Part shown: positions 53,602 through 61,198 of the stretch, in pieces | Layout: each line of letters opens with the position of its first letter | Position numbering within the stretch: position 1 is the first letter of the stretch | Assembly: GCF_002917105.1 (NCBI RefSeq) | Contig: NZ_PQFZ01000004.1 | Coordinates: 186,001 to 250,000 of the forward strand | Length of the DNA stretch: 64,000 nt | Direction: 5' to 3' | Source: Allobosea psychrotolerans | GTDB lineage: Bacteria; Pseudomonadota; Alphaproteobacteria; Rhizobiales; Beijerinckiaceae | Notes under the pieces: generated by a model | Seen by the model: the letters and a program-made list of their open reading frames with translations, nothing else | Databases searched by the model: none | What the model was told of the DNA's origin: nothing | Program-made: the position numbers and the translations under genes

Positions 53602-54249
53602 ATGACGACAGCCGATATCGCCGCGCGGCACGACGCCGAGGCTGCCAACGCCGAGACCGTCTTCTACCTGAAGGACGAGCACGACCACCCGGAAGGCTCG
53701 AGCACCGCGCTCGGCTTCTGGATCTATCTGATGAGCGACTGCCTCATCTTCGCGATGCTGTTTGCGATCTATGGGGTGCTCGGCGCGAACTATGCCGCCG
53801 GGCCCTCGCCCAAGGACCTGTTCGAGCTGCCGCTGGTCGCTCTGAACACGACGATGCTGCTGCTCTCGTCGATCACCTATGGCTTCGCCATGCTGACCAT
53901 GGAGAAGGGCCGCGTCGCCGCGACCCAGATCTGGCTTGCGGTCACCGGCCTGTTCGGCCTCGCCTTCCTCAGCATCGAGCTCTACGAGTTCCACCACCTG
54001 ATCGAGATCGGCGCGACGCCGCAGCGCAGCGCCTTCCTCTCGGCCTTCTTCACCCTCGTCGGCACCCACGGCCTGCACGTGACCTTTGGCACGATCTGGC
54101 TGGTGACGCTGATGGTGCAGGTCGCCAAGCACGGGCTGATCGCGGCCAACCGCCGCCGCCTGATGTGCCTGAGCATGTTCTGGCACTTCCTCGACGTCGT
54201 CTGGATCGGCGTCTTCACCTTCGTCTATCTCACGGGAATGCTGCGATGA
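53602..54249 (+). CDS. cyoC: Cytochrome bo3 ubiquinol oxidase subunit III
   Basis: A 215-residue subunit with five membrane helices. Opening residues [30 protein letters not shown] and later GIEL-like [15 protein letters not shown] and [12 protein letters not shown] are the subunit III signatures. ATG at 53602 is three bases after cyoB ends; its own stop overlaps cyoD as ATGA. Confidence 0.96.
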   Translation: MTTADIAARHDAEAANAETVFYLKDEHDHPEGSSTALGFWIYLMSDCLIFAMLFAIYGVLGANYAAGPSPKDLFELPLVALNTTMLLLSSITYGFAMLTMEKGRVAATQIWLAVTGLFGLAFLSIELYEFHHLIEIGATPQRSAFLSAFFTLVGTHGLHVTFGTIWLVTLMVQVAKHGLIAANRRRLMCLSMFWHFLDVVWIGVFTFVYLTGMLR

Positions 54250-54620
54250 GCTCCGAAGCGCATGGCGATCACGGCGGTCATGGCGATCACGCCCAGGCGC
54301 ATGGTTCGTTTCGCGGCTATCTGACCGGCTTCCTGCTCTCGGTCGTGTTGACCGCGATCCCGTTCTGGCTGGTCATGAACAACGTCCTGGACAACAAGCA
54401 GGCGACGGCGCTCGTGATCATGGCCTTCGCCGTGGTCCAGATCGTCGTGCACATGGTCTTCTTCCTGCACATGAACGGCCGTTCGGAAGGTGGCTGGACG
54501 ATGCTGGCGCTGATCTTCACGATCATCCTCGTCGTCATCGCGCTCACCGGCTCGCTCTGGGTGATGTACCACCTCAACACCAACATGATGCCCGGACACG
54601 ATATGAGCCAGATGCCGTGA
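54246..54620 (+). CDS. cyoD: Cytochrome bo3 ubiquinol oxidase subunit IV
   Basis: A 124-residue subunit IV with three helices (about 24-44, 51-71, 84-104). It has a His-rich N-terminus ([15 protein letters not shown]), a feature that may bind metal but has no proven role. [10 protein letters not shown] is the family motif. Start overlaps the cyoC stop by four bases and its stop overlaps the SURF1 GTG by four. Confidence 0.94.
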   Translation: MSSEAHGDHGGHGDHAQAHGSFRGYLTGFLLSVVLTAIPFWLVMNNVLDNKQATALVIMAFAVVQIVVHMVFFLHMNGRSEGGWTMLALIFTIILVVIALTGSLWVMYHLNTNMMPGHDMSQMP

Positions 54621-55474
54621 CGCGCCCGGCCAGGCGGCAGGCGCTGCCTGCCACGCCGGGCGAGCGCGCTTCTGACGATGACGAGCGGATGGCGAGCGGG
54701 CGGGGCCGCGGGCCGCGCTCGATGGGCCTGCTCGTTTGTCTCGGCATTGCCGCCCTCATCGGGATTCTGGGCTTCCTGGCGCTCGGCATCTGGCAGGTGC
54801 AGCGCCTCGGCTGGAAGCAGGCGCTGATCGCCCGCGTCGAGAGCCGCATCCATGCACAGCCGGTGCCCGCTCCCGGCCCGGCGGGCTGGGCGGCGAGCGC
54901 GGCCGATGAATACCGGCGGGTGCGGCTGAGCGGATCCTTCCAGCAGGATCGCGCAACCTTCGTGCAGGCGGTGACGGAGCGCGGCGGCGGCTACTGGCAG
55001 ATGACGCCGCTGCGCAGCGATGCGGGCTTTACGGTGCTGGTCAATCGCGGCTTCGTCACGCCGGACCAGCGCAGTCAATTGAGCGGGCCGGCCTCTGCGT
55101 TGAATGGCCAGGTCCCAGTGGCGCAAGTCAGGGTCACGGGCCTCCTGCGCCTGAGCGAACCTGGAGGCGGCTTCCTGCGCCACAACGATCCCGCCGCCGA
55201 TCGCTGGTATTCACGCGATGTCGCCGCGATCGCCGCAGCGCGCGGACTCGGCGAGCGCAGCCTTGGCGAGGTCGCGCCCTATTTCGTCGACGCCGATGCG
55301 ACCCCCGATCCGGCGGGCTTTCCCGTCGGTGGGCTGACAGTGCTGCGCTTTGCGAATAATCATCTCGTCTATGCGCTGACTTGGTTTGCGTTGGCGCTCA
55401 TGCTCGCCGCGGCGGCAGCCTTCGTCATTCGCGGCGAGTGCCGGCTTCGGCGCGCAGTGGAGAACGAGCATTAG
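54617..55474 (+). CDS. SURF1 family oxidase assembly protein
   Basis: A 285-residue SURF1 protein, a heme-handling factor for heme-copper oxidases. It has two membrane helices (about 37-57 and 250-270) flanking a periplasmic domain. Diagnostic residues: LGIWQVQRLGWKQALIARVE, GGYWQMTPLRS, LVNRGFVTP, and PYFVDADATP. GTG at 54617 overlaps the cyoD stop. Linkage to a quinol oxidase rather than to an aa3 cytochrome c oxidase suggests dedicated service to this bo3 enzyme. Sensor kinase starts at its last codons. Confidence 0.93.
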   Translation: MTRPARRQALPATPGERASDDDERMASGRGRGPRSMGLLVCLGIAALIGILGFLALGIWQVQRLGWKQALIARVESRIHAQPVPAPGPAGWAASAADEYRRVRLSGSFQQDRATFVQAVTERGGGYWQMTPLRSDAGFTVLVNRGFVTPDQRSQLSGPASALNGQVPVAQVRVTGLLRLSEPGGGFLRHNDPAADRWYSRDVAAIAAARGLGERSLGEVAPYFVDADATPDPAGFPVGGLTVLRFANNHLVYALTWFALALMLAAAAAFVIRGECRLRRAVENEH

Positions 55475-56750
55475 CGTTCAAAACACCACAAGCCGGAAAA
55501 ACCTGCTGTTGCTCGTACAGCTGCGCTGGTTCGCCGTCGGCGGGCAGGTGCTGGCCATGCTGATCGTGCAGCTCTGGTTCGGCATCGCCTTGCCGGTGCC
55601 GCAGATGGTCGGCATCATCCTGTTCCTCGTTGGCCTCAACGTCGTCAGCCTGCTGCGCCATCGGCAGAACACCGAGATCAACCATGGCGAGCTCGTCGCC
55701 GAGTTGCTGCTCGACGTCACGGCGCTGACGATCCAGCTCTATCTCAGCGGCGGTGCGAGCAATCCCTTCATCTCGCTCTACCTCCTGCAGATCGCGCTCG
55801 GCGCCGTGCTGCTCGAGGTCTGGGCGGCCAGGCTGCTGGTTGTCGTCGCGAGCGGCTGCTTCATCGGGCTGATTGTCTTCTACCGGCCGCTCGTGCTGCC
55901 GCCGGAACTGGCGGGAGAGCTCCTGACGCTGCACATCCAGGGCATGTTCGTCTGCTTCGTGCTGGCGGCGAGCCTGCTTGTCTTCTTCATCGCGCGGATC
56001 AACCGCAACCTGCGCATCCGGGATTTTCACCTCGCCGATCTGCGCCAGCGCGCGGCGGAGGAAGACCATATCGTCAGGATGGGCCTGCTGGCGTCGGGCG
56101 CAGCCCATGAACTCGGCACGCCATTGGCGACGCTTTCGGTCATTCTCAACGACTGGCAGCGCATGCCCGCCTTCAGGAGCGATCCCGATCTCGTCCAGGA
56201 GATCGGCGAGATGCAGAGCCAGATCGAGCGCTGCAAATCGATCGTCACCGGCATCCTGATGTCCTCCGGCGAGGCGCGCGGCGAGGGTCCGGTCAAGACC
56301 ACGGTCAATGATTTCATCGATGGCCTGGTCGCGGAGTGGCGCTCGCATCGCTCACCCATCGCGCTCGACTACGACAATCGCTTCAGCCCTGACGACAGCA
56401 TCGTCTCCGACCCGGCCCTGAAGCAGGTCATCTTCAACGTCTTCGACAATGCGCTCGAGGCCTCGCCGCATTGGGTCGGAGTCACCATTGGTCGCCGTGG
56501 CGACGAACTGCTCATCGCGGTGGACGATGCCGGGCCGGGTTTCGACCCGACGATCCTCGCCGAGCTCGGCCAGCCCTATCGCTCGACCAAGCAGCGCCCC
56601 GGCAGCGGGCTCGGGCTCTTTCTCGTCGTCAATGTGTTGCGCAAGCTCGGCGGCACGGTGACGGCGCGCAACCGCATCGGCCGCGGCGCCCATGTCACGC
56701 TGGCGCTGCCGCTGGCGAGCCTCTCTCCGGGAGCCGCCGATGCAGCCTGA
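55470..56750 (+). CDS. regB: RegB/PrrB/ActS-like redox sensor histidine kinase
   Basis: A 426-residue membrane kinase with six helices, then a dimerisation and ATPase domain. The quinone-site heptapeptide GGASNPF is at 94-100. H213 in SGAAHELGTPLATLS is the phosphorylated His, and C255 in ERCKSIV is the redox-active Cys of the RegB group. ATPase boxes FDNALEAS, DDAGPGF and GSGLGLFL are intact. No ATG, GTG or TTG fits the N-terminus; ATT at 55470, with GGAG seven bases upstream and overlapping the SURF1 stop, is best. TTG at 55386 is an alternative. Confidence 0.85.
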   Translation: MSVQNTTSRKNLLLLVQLRWFAVGGQVLAMLIVQLWFGIALPVPQMVGIILFLVGLNVVSLLRHRQNTEINHGELVAELLLDVTALTIQLYLSGGASNPFISLYLLQIALGAVLLEVWAARLLVVVASGCFIGLIVFYRPLVLPPELAGELLTLHIQGMFVCFVLAASLLVFFIARINRNLRIRDFHLADLRQRAAEEDHIVRMGLLASGAAHELGTPLATLSVILNDWQRMPAFRSDPDLVQEIGEMQSQIERCKSIVTGILMSSGEARGEGPVKTTVNDFIDGLVAEWRSHRSPIALDYDNRFSPDDSIVSDPALKQVIFNVFDNALEASPHWVGVTIGRRGDELLIAVDDAGPGFDPTILAELGQPYRSTKQRPGSGLGLFLVVNVLRKLGGTVTARNRIGRGAHVTLALPLASLSPGAADAA

Positions 56751-57273
56751 ACGCACGCTCCTGATCGTCGAGGACGATCCCTCCTTCGCGCGCGCCTTGC
56801 GCCGTTCCTTCGAGAGGCGCGGCTATCTGGTCTTGTCCTGCGACGGCGTCGCCGGCCTGCCGGACCTGCTGGCGACCGCGTCCCCGGGCTATGCCGTCGT
56901 CGACCTTAAGCTCGCCGGCGGCTCCGGCCTGGAATGCATCAAGCTGCTGCACGGGCACGATCCATTGATGAAGATCGTGGTGCTGACCGGTTTCGCCAGC
57001 ATTGCCACGGCGGTCGAGGCGATCAAGCTCGGCGCCTGCCACTATCTCGCGAAGCCGTCCAATGGCGACGATATCGAGGCGGCCTTCGAGAAATCGACCG
57101 GCAATGCGGAGGTGCCGCTTTCGCAGCGGCCGACCTCGCTGAAGAATCTCGAATGGGAGCGTATTCACGAAACCCTGGTCGAGACGGATTTCAACATCTC
57201 CGAAACCGCCCGGCGGCTGGGAATGCATCGCCGGACGCTGGCGCGGAAGCTCGAAAAGCGCAGGGTGAACTAA
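56740..57273 (+). CDS. regA: RegA/PrrA/ActR-like response regulator
   Basis: A 177-residue regulator. Receiver domain (about 1-120): acidic pocket E11-D12-D13, phospho-acceptor D55 (VVDLKL), T84 (LTGFAS), and Lys in LAKPS near 104. A short linker leads to a Fis-type HTH (NISETARRLGMHRRTLARKL, about 149-168). The HRRTLARKL ending is typical of the RegA family. Its ATG overlaps the kinase by 11 bases. The pair presumably controls redox-linked genes, including the oxidase operon it belongs to. Confidence 0.93.
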   Translation: MQPERTLLIVEDDPSFARALRRSFERRGYLVLSCDGVAGLPDLLATASPGYAVVDLKLAGGSGLECIKLLHGHDPLMKIVVLTGFASIATAVEAIKLGACHYLAKPSNGDDIEAAFEKSTGNAEVPLSQRPTSLKNLEWERIHETLVETDFNISETARRLGMHRRTLARKLEKRRVN

Positions 57274-57344
57274 GGCGCTTGGGGCGGGATCTGGCTCGCT
57301 CCTTGTGGCCTTGCCGGGTGGAGCCGCTTCGCTCAGAGATCGCT

Positions 57345-57485
57345 TGGAAACTCCAGCCCTCATCCTGAGGAGCCGCACAGCGGCGTCTCGAAGGATGCTC
57401 CAGATGGTTCGGGAGCCTCCTGGAGCATCCTTCGAGACGCGCTCCTGCGGAGCGCTCCTCAGGATGAGGGCTCAGGAGGTTTCCA
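57345..57485. repeat. REP-type palindrome, family B
   Basis: A 141-bp inverted repeat. The left arm runs TGGAAACTCC, AGCCCTCATCCTGAGGAGC, then GTCTCGAAGGATGCTCCAG. The right arm is the complement in reverse order: CTGGAGCATCCTTCGAGAC, GCTCCTCAGGATGAGGGCT, GGAGGTTTCCA, with an internal size difference. The core CTCGAAGGATGCTCCAG is a repeat I know from other Rhizobiales. It lies between convergent regA and iolB. Confidence 0.8.
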
Positions 57486-57496
57486 GACGGCCTGGC

Positions 57497-58297
57497 TCAG
57501 CTCTCCAGCATCCATTCATGGGCGGGGTCGTTGGCGAATTTCCAGACCCGCTTCGGCCCCGCCATGACGTTGAGATAATACAGCTCGTAGCCATGCGGCG
57601 CGGCGACCGGATGGTAGCCCCTGGGCACGAGCACGACATCGCCATCCTCGGCCGCGAGCGTTTCGTCGAGCGAGCGGTCGTCGGTGTAGACGCGCTGGAG
57701 GGCGAAACCCTGCGGCGGCGAGAGGCGGTGGTAATAGGTCTCCTCCAGCAGCGATTCCCGCGGCAGTGCGTCCCGGTCGTGCTTGTGCGGCGGATAGCTC
57801 GACCAAGAGCCGGAGGGCGTGATCACCTCGACCACGAGCAGGCTTTCGGCAGGTTCGGTCTCCGGCAGGATGTTGCGGACATGGCGGGTGTTCGTGCCCT
57901 GGCCGCGCGTCAGGCAGCCGACATCGCTGGGCGCGATGACGCGTGGCTTGAGCCCCGGCTTGCCCGGGGCCGAGCACACCGCCACTTCGCAGGCGCCTTC
58001 GGCCGTGACGGTCCAGGACGTTCCGGCCGGCACATAAAGCGACCAGGGGTCGGGCTCGAAGGGGGAGTTGCGGCCGCCGATCGTGCCGAATTCCGTGCCG
58101 CCCGCGCTGGCCGCGACCTTGCCCGCGAGCAGGACGATGCAGGCCTCGCGATCGCCCGTCTCCTTTGACAGGCTCTGGCCGTCAACGAGCTTGTAGACCT
58201 CGAAGCCGACATGATCCCAGCCGGCCGATGCCGGCGTGACGTTGTGGATGCGGCCCTGCGAATCGGCTGCGGCGGGTTTGACGAGCAGTTTCGACAT
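57497..58297 (-). CDS. iolB: 5-deoxy-glucuronate isomerase
   Basis: A 266-residue cupin-fold isomerase in myo-inositol breakdown, converting 5-deoxy-glucuronate to 2-deoxy-5-keto-gluconate. Motifs: WDHVGFEVYKL near 28, SSYPPHKHDRDALPRESLLEETYYHRL near 165 with the metal-binding His and Glu, and VPRGYHPVAAPHGYELYYLNVMAG near 225. Full length. It is the last gene of the iolC-D-E-B operon, 13 bases after iolE. Confidence 0.96.
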   Translation of the reverse strand: MSKLLVKPAAADSQGRIHNVTPASAGWDHVGFEVYKLVDGQSLSKETGDREACIVLLAGKVAASAGGTEFGTIGGRNSPFEPDPWSLYVPAGTSWTVTAEGACEVAVCSAPGKPGLKPRVIAPSDVGCLTRGQGTNTRHVRNILPETEPAESLLVVEVITPSGSWSSYPPHKHDRDALPRESLLEETYYHRLSPPQGFALQRVYTDDRSLDETLAAEDGDVVLVPRGYHPVAAPHGYELYYLNVMAGPKRVWKFANDPAHEWMLES

Positions 58298-58310
58298 GAT
58301 GTGCTCCGGC

Positions 58311-59210
58311 TCAGGCGAGCCCGGCCTCCTTCAGGCTCAGCCTCAGATGGGCGACGCCCTTCCTGGCATAGGTCAGGGGATGGGCCTTCTCAGGATCCTG
58401 CTCGGCCTCGACCACGACCCAGCCGGAATAACCGGGCAGGGCGCGGAAGACGGCGGGATAATCGACCATGCCGTCGCCGGGCACGGTGTAGACGCCGAGC
58501 TCGCTGCCCTGGCCGAGGACGGCATCAAGGAAGCTCCAGTCTCCGGCCTTGGCCTGCTCCATCACGCCCTTGCGCACATCCTTGGCATGGACATGGCTGA
58601 TCCGGTCGCGATAGCGCGCGGCGAGCGCGACCGGGTCGGCCCCACCCCAGCTCGCATGACCAGTGTCGAGCAGGAGATGCACGGCCTTGCCGGTTGCCGC
58701 CATGAAGGCGTCGATATCGGCCTCGCTCTCCACGATCGTGCCCATGTGGTGGTGATAGACCAGCCGGACGCCCTCAGCGAGGGTGCGCTCGGCGACCTCG
58801 GTGATCCGCCGGCCGAACTCAGCCCAGTCGCCCGCCGCCAGCATCGGCCGCTGCGAGAGCGGCTTGCTGCGGTCGCCATGGATCGCGTTCGAGGTCTCGG
58901 CGAAGACCAGGACATTCGAGCCCATCGCCTTGAGCAGATCGAGATGCGGTCGCAGATGCGCCATCTCTTCATCGGCATCGCGCAGCAGCAATTCAGCGGA
59001 GTACCAGCCCGAGATGCAGGCCATGCCGAAGGGCGCGAGCGCGGCCTTGAGCGCGGCGGGTTCGCGCGGGAATTTATGGCCAAGTTCCATGCCCTCAAAA
59101 CCGGCCTCGCGGGCCTCATCCAGGCAGGTTTCGAGCGAGGTCGCGCCGCCGATCTCCTGCAGGTCGTCATTCGACCAGCCGATGGGGTTGGCGCCGATGC
59201 GGATAGGCAT
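58311..59210 (-). CDS. iolE: Myo-inosose-2 dehydratase
   Basis: A 299-residue TIM-barrel metal enzyme, dehydrating 2-keto-myo-inositol. It starts RIGANPIGWSNDDLQEIGG, and LVYHHHMGTIVESEADIDAF near 151 and LLLDTGHASWGG near 176 supply metal and catalytic residues; VVVEAEQDPEKAHPLTYA closes it. All of this is diagnostic of IolE. A family A palindrome lies in the gap between it and iolD, the only sizeable gap in the operon. Confidence 0.96.
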   Translation of the reverse strand: MPIRIGANPIGWSNDDLQEIGGATSLETCLDEAREAGFEGMELGHKFPREPAALKAALAPFGMACISGWYSAELLLRDADEEMAHLRPHLDLLKAMGSNVLVFAETSNAIHGDRSKPLSQRPMLAAGDWAEFGRRITEVAERTLAEGVRLVYHHHMGTIVESEADIDAFMAATGKAVHLLLDTGHASWGGADPVALAARYRDRISHVHAKDVRKGVMEQAKAGDWSFLDAVLGQGSELGVYTVPGDGMVDYPAVFRALPGYSGWVVVEAEQDPEKAHPLTYARKGVAHLRLSLKEAGLA

Positions 59211-59260
59211 GTCGTTGGTTCCGTAATCTGCGAGGTGATCAGAGAGAGGCAGGGGGCCCC

Positions 59261-59336
59261 GTCATTGCGAGCGAAGCGAAGCAATCCAGGAGTCCCACGC
59301 CCCCCCCCTGGATTGCTTCGCTTCGCTCGCAATGAC
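59261..59336. repeat. REP-type palindrome, family A (perfect copy)
   Basis: Perfect 30-base arms at 59261-59290 (starting GTCATTGCGAGCGAAGCG) and 59307-59336 (ending CGCTTCGCTCGCAATGAC) around a 16-base loop. It is inside the iol operon, between iolD and iolE. Such perfection implies recent arrival or gene conversion; the other family A copies are diverged. It may dampen expression of the downstream iolE-iolB. Confidence 0.9.
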
Positions 59337-59348
59337 GATGGTATTCGA

Positions 59349-61187
59349 TCATGGCCGCGCCTTGAGTGCGTCGTCGTAACGTTGGCGAGCCTCGGCGACC
59401 TCGGCCCGCGTCGAAACCTCGGGCACCGCGACATCCCACCAATGCCCGCCGGCATCGGTCGAGATCATCGGGTCGGTGTCGATCACGACGACGCTGGTGC
59501 GGTCATGTGCTCGGCTTTCGCGCAGCGCCGCGTCGAGTTCGGCAAGGCTTGCCGCCTTGCGCGAGACCGCACCGAGCGAGGCGGCGTGGGCGGCGAAATC
59601 GATCGCCGGCAGCGTCTCGTGGCGGCTGTCGGAAAGGAGGTTGTTGAAGGGGGCACCGCCGGTCGCGCCCTGCAACCGGTTGATGCAGCCAAAGCCGCGA
59701 TTGTCGAGCACGACGATGGTGAGCTTCAGCCCCAGCATCACCGAGGTGGCGATCTCGGAGTTCATCATCAGATAGGAGCCGTCGCCGAGCATGACGACGA
59801 CCTCGCGGGCGGGATCGGCCATCTTGACGCCGAGCCCGCCGGCGATCTCGTAACCCATGCAGGAATAGCCGTATTCCATGTGGTAGCCGCCGGGCGCGCC
59901 GGCCTGCCAGAGCTTGTGCAGCTCGCCCGGCAAGCCGCCGGCGGCGCAGACCACGACATCGGAGGGCTTGCTCCAGCGCTGCACGGCGCCCAGCACCTGG
60001 GCATCGCTCGGCAGAGTCTCGTTGCCGGCAGTGGTGTAGCGCGCGGCGGTCGTGAGCCAGTCGGTCTTTGCGGCCTTCGCCTGCGCCGTCCAGGTCTCGG
60101 GCGCGCGATGGCCTGCAAGTGCCGCGTCGAGCTCGGCGAGCCCGGCGCGGGCATCGCAGAGGAGCGGCTGGGCGCGCTGCTTGCCGGCGTCAAAGGCCTG
60201 CACGTTCAGCCCGATGATGCGGCAGGCGGGGTTGGCGAAGAGCGACCAGGAGCCGGTGGTGAAGTCCTGCAGGCGCGTACCGACGGCGAGCACGAGATCG
60301 GCCTCTTCCGCCATGGCATTGGCTGCGCCGGTCCCGGTGACGCCGATCGCGCCGAGATTGAGCGGATGGTCGAAGGGCAGGGCACTCTTGCCGGCCTGCG
60401 TTTCGGCCGCCGGCAGCCCATGCGCCTCGCAGAAGCGAGCGAGTTCGGCCTCGGCCTCGCCATAGAGCACGCCGCCGCCGACCACGAGGAAGGGCTTTTT
60501 CGCGGCCTTGAGCAGCGCGGCCGCTTCAGCCAGCTCGGCTTCGTCCGGGCGCTGGCGGCGCGGCGTCCAGATGCGCTCGGCGAAGAAACCTTCGGGATAA
60601 TCGAAGGCCTCGGCCTGCACGTCCTGGCACAGGCAAAGCGTCACCGGCCCGCATTCGGCTGGATCGGTAAGGACCGCCATGGCGCGTTCGAAGGCCGGTA
60701 TCAATTGCTCGGGCCGGGTCAGCCGGTCGAAATAGCGCGAGACCGGCTTGAAGCAGTCATTGGCCGAGACCGTGCCGTCGCCGAAATCCTCGATCTGCTG
60801 CAGCACCGGGTCCGGCCGGCGTCCGGCAAAGACATCGCCCGGCAGCAGCAGGAGCGGCAGGCGATTGACATGGGCGACTGCGGCGGCGGTGACCATATTG
60901 GTCGCGCCGGGGCCGATAGAGCTCGTCACCGCCATCATCCGGCGCCGCCGGGAGGCCTTGGCGAAGGCGATCGCCGCATGCGCCATCGCCTGTTCGTTAT
61001 GGGCGCGGTAGGTCGGCAGCGTGTCGCGCGCGGCGTGCAGCGCCTCGCCGAGGCCCGCGACATTGCCATGGCCGAAGATCGCCCAGACACCGCCGAAGAG
61101 CGGCAGAGTCTCACCGTCGATCACCGTTTTCTGCGCCGCGAGCGCCTTGACCAGCGCCTGCGCCATGGTGAGTCTGATCTTCGCCAT
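59349..61187 (-). CDS. iolD: 3D-(3,5/4)-trihydroxycyclohexane-1,2-dione hydrolase
   Basis: A 612-residue thiamine-diphosphate enzyme that opens the inositol-derived ring. The acetolactate-synthase-like fold shows GPGATNMVTAAAVAHVNRLPLLLLPGD near 90-115, a middle domain with LAVGTRLQDFT, and the ThDP site VMLGDGSYLMMNSEI near 475. RPDPVLQQIEDFGDGTVSANDCFKPVSRYFDR is specific for IolD. ATG at 61187 (MAKIRLTMAQALV) is chosen over a start five codons upstream. Between iolC (11 bases) and iolE. Confidence 0.96.
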   Translation of the reverse strand: MAKIRLTMAQALVKALAAQKTVIDGETLPLFGGVWAIFGHGNVAGLGEALHAARDTLPTYRAHNEQAMAHAAIAFAKASRRRRMMAVTSSIGPGATNMVTAAAVAHVNRLPLLLLPGDVFAGRRPDPVLQQIEDFGDGTVSANDCFKPVSRYFDRLTRPEQLIPAFERAMAVLTDPAECGPVTLCLCQDVQAEAFDYPEGFFAERIWTPRRQRPDEAELAEAAALLKAAKKPFLVVGGGVLYGEAEAELARFCEAHGLPAAETQAGKSALPFDHPLNLGAIGVTGTGAANAMAEEADLVLAVGTRLQDFTTGSWSLFANPACRIIGLNVQAFDAGKQRAQPLLCDARAGLAELDAALAGHRAPETWTAQAKAAKTDWLTTAARYTTAGNETLPSDAQVLGAVQRWSKPSDVVVCAAGGLPGELHKLWQAGAPGGYHMEYGYSCMGYEIAGGLGVKMADPAREVVVMLGDGSYLMMNSEIATSVMLGLKLTIVVLDNRGFGCINRLQGATGGAPFNNLLSDSRHETLPAIDFAAHAASLGAVSRKAASLAELDAALRESRAHDRTSVVVIDTDPMISTDAGGHWWDVAVPEVSTRAEVAEARQRYDDALKARP

Positions 61188-61198
61188 CGGCTGTCTCC

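Noticed and set aside
51373..54186. A 937-codon open frame antisense to the cyo operon
   Set aside because: Its His/Asp/Arg-rich composition is what results from reading GC-rich membrane-protein genes backward; cyoB and cyoC are clearly the real genes.
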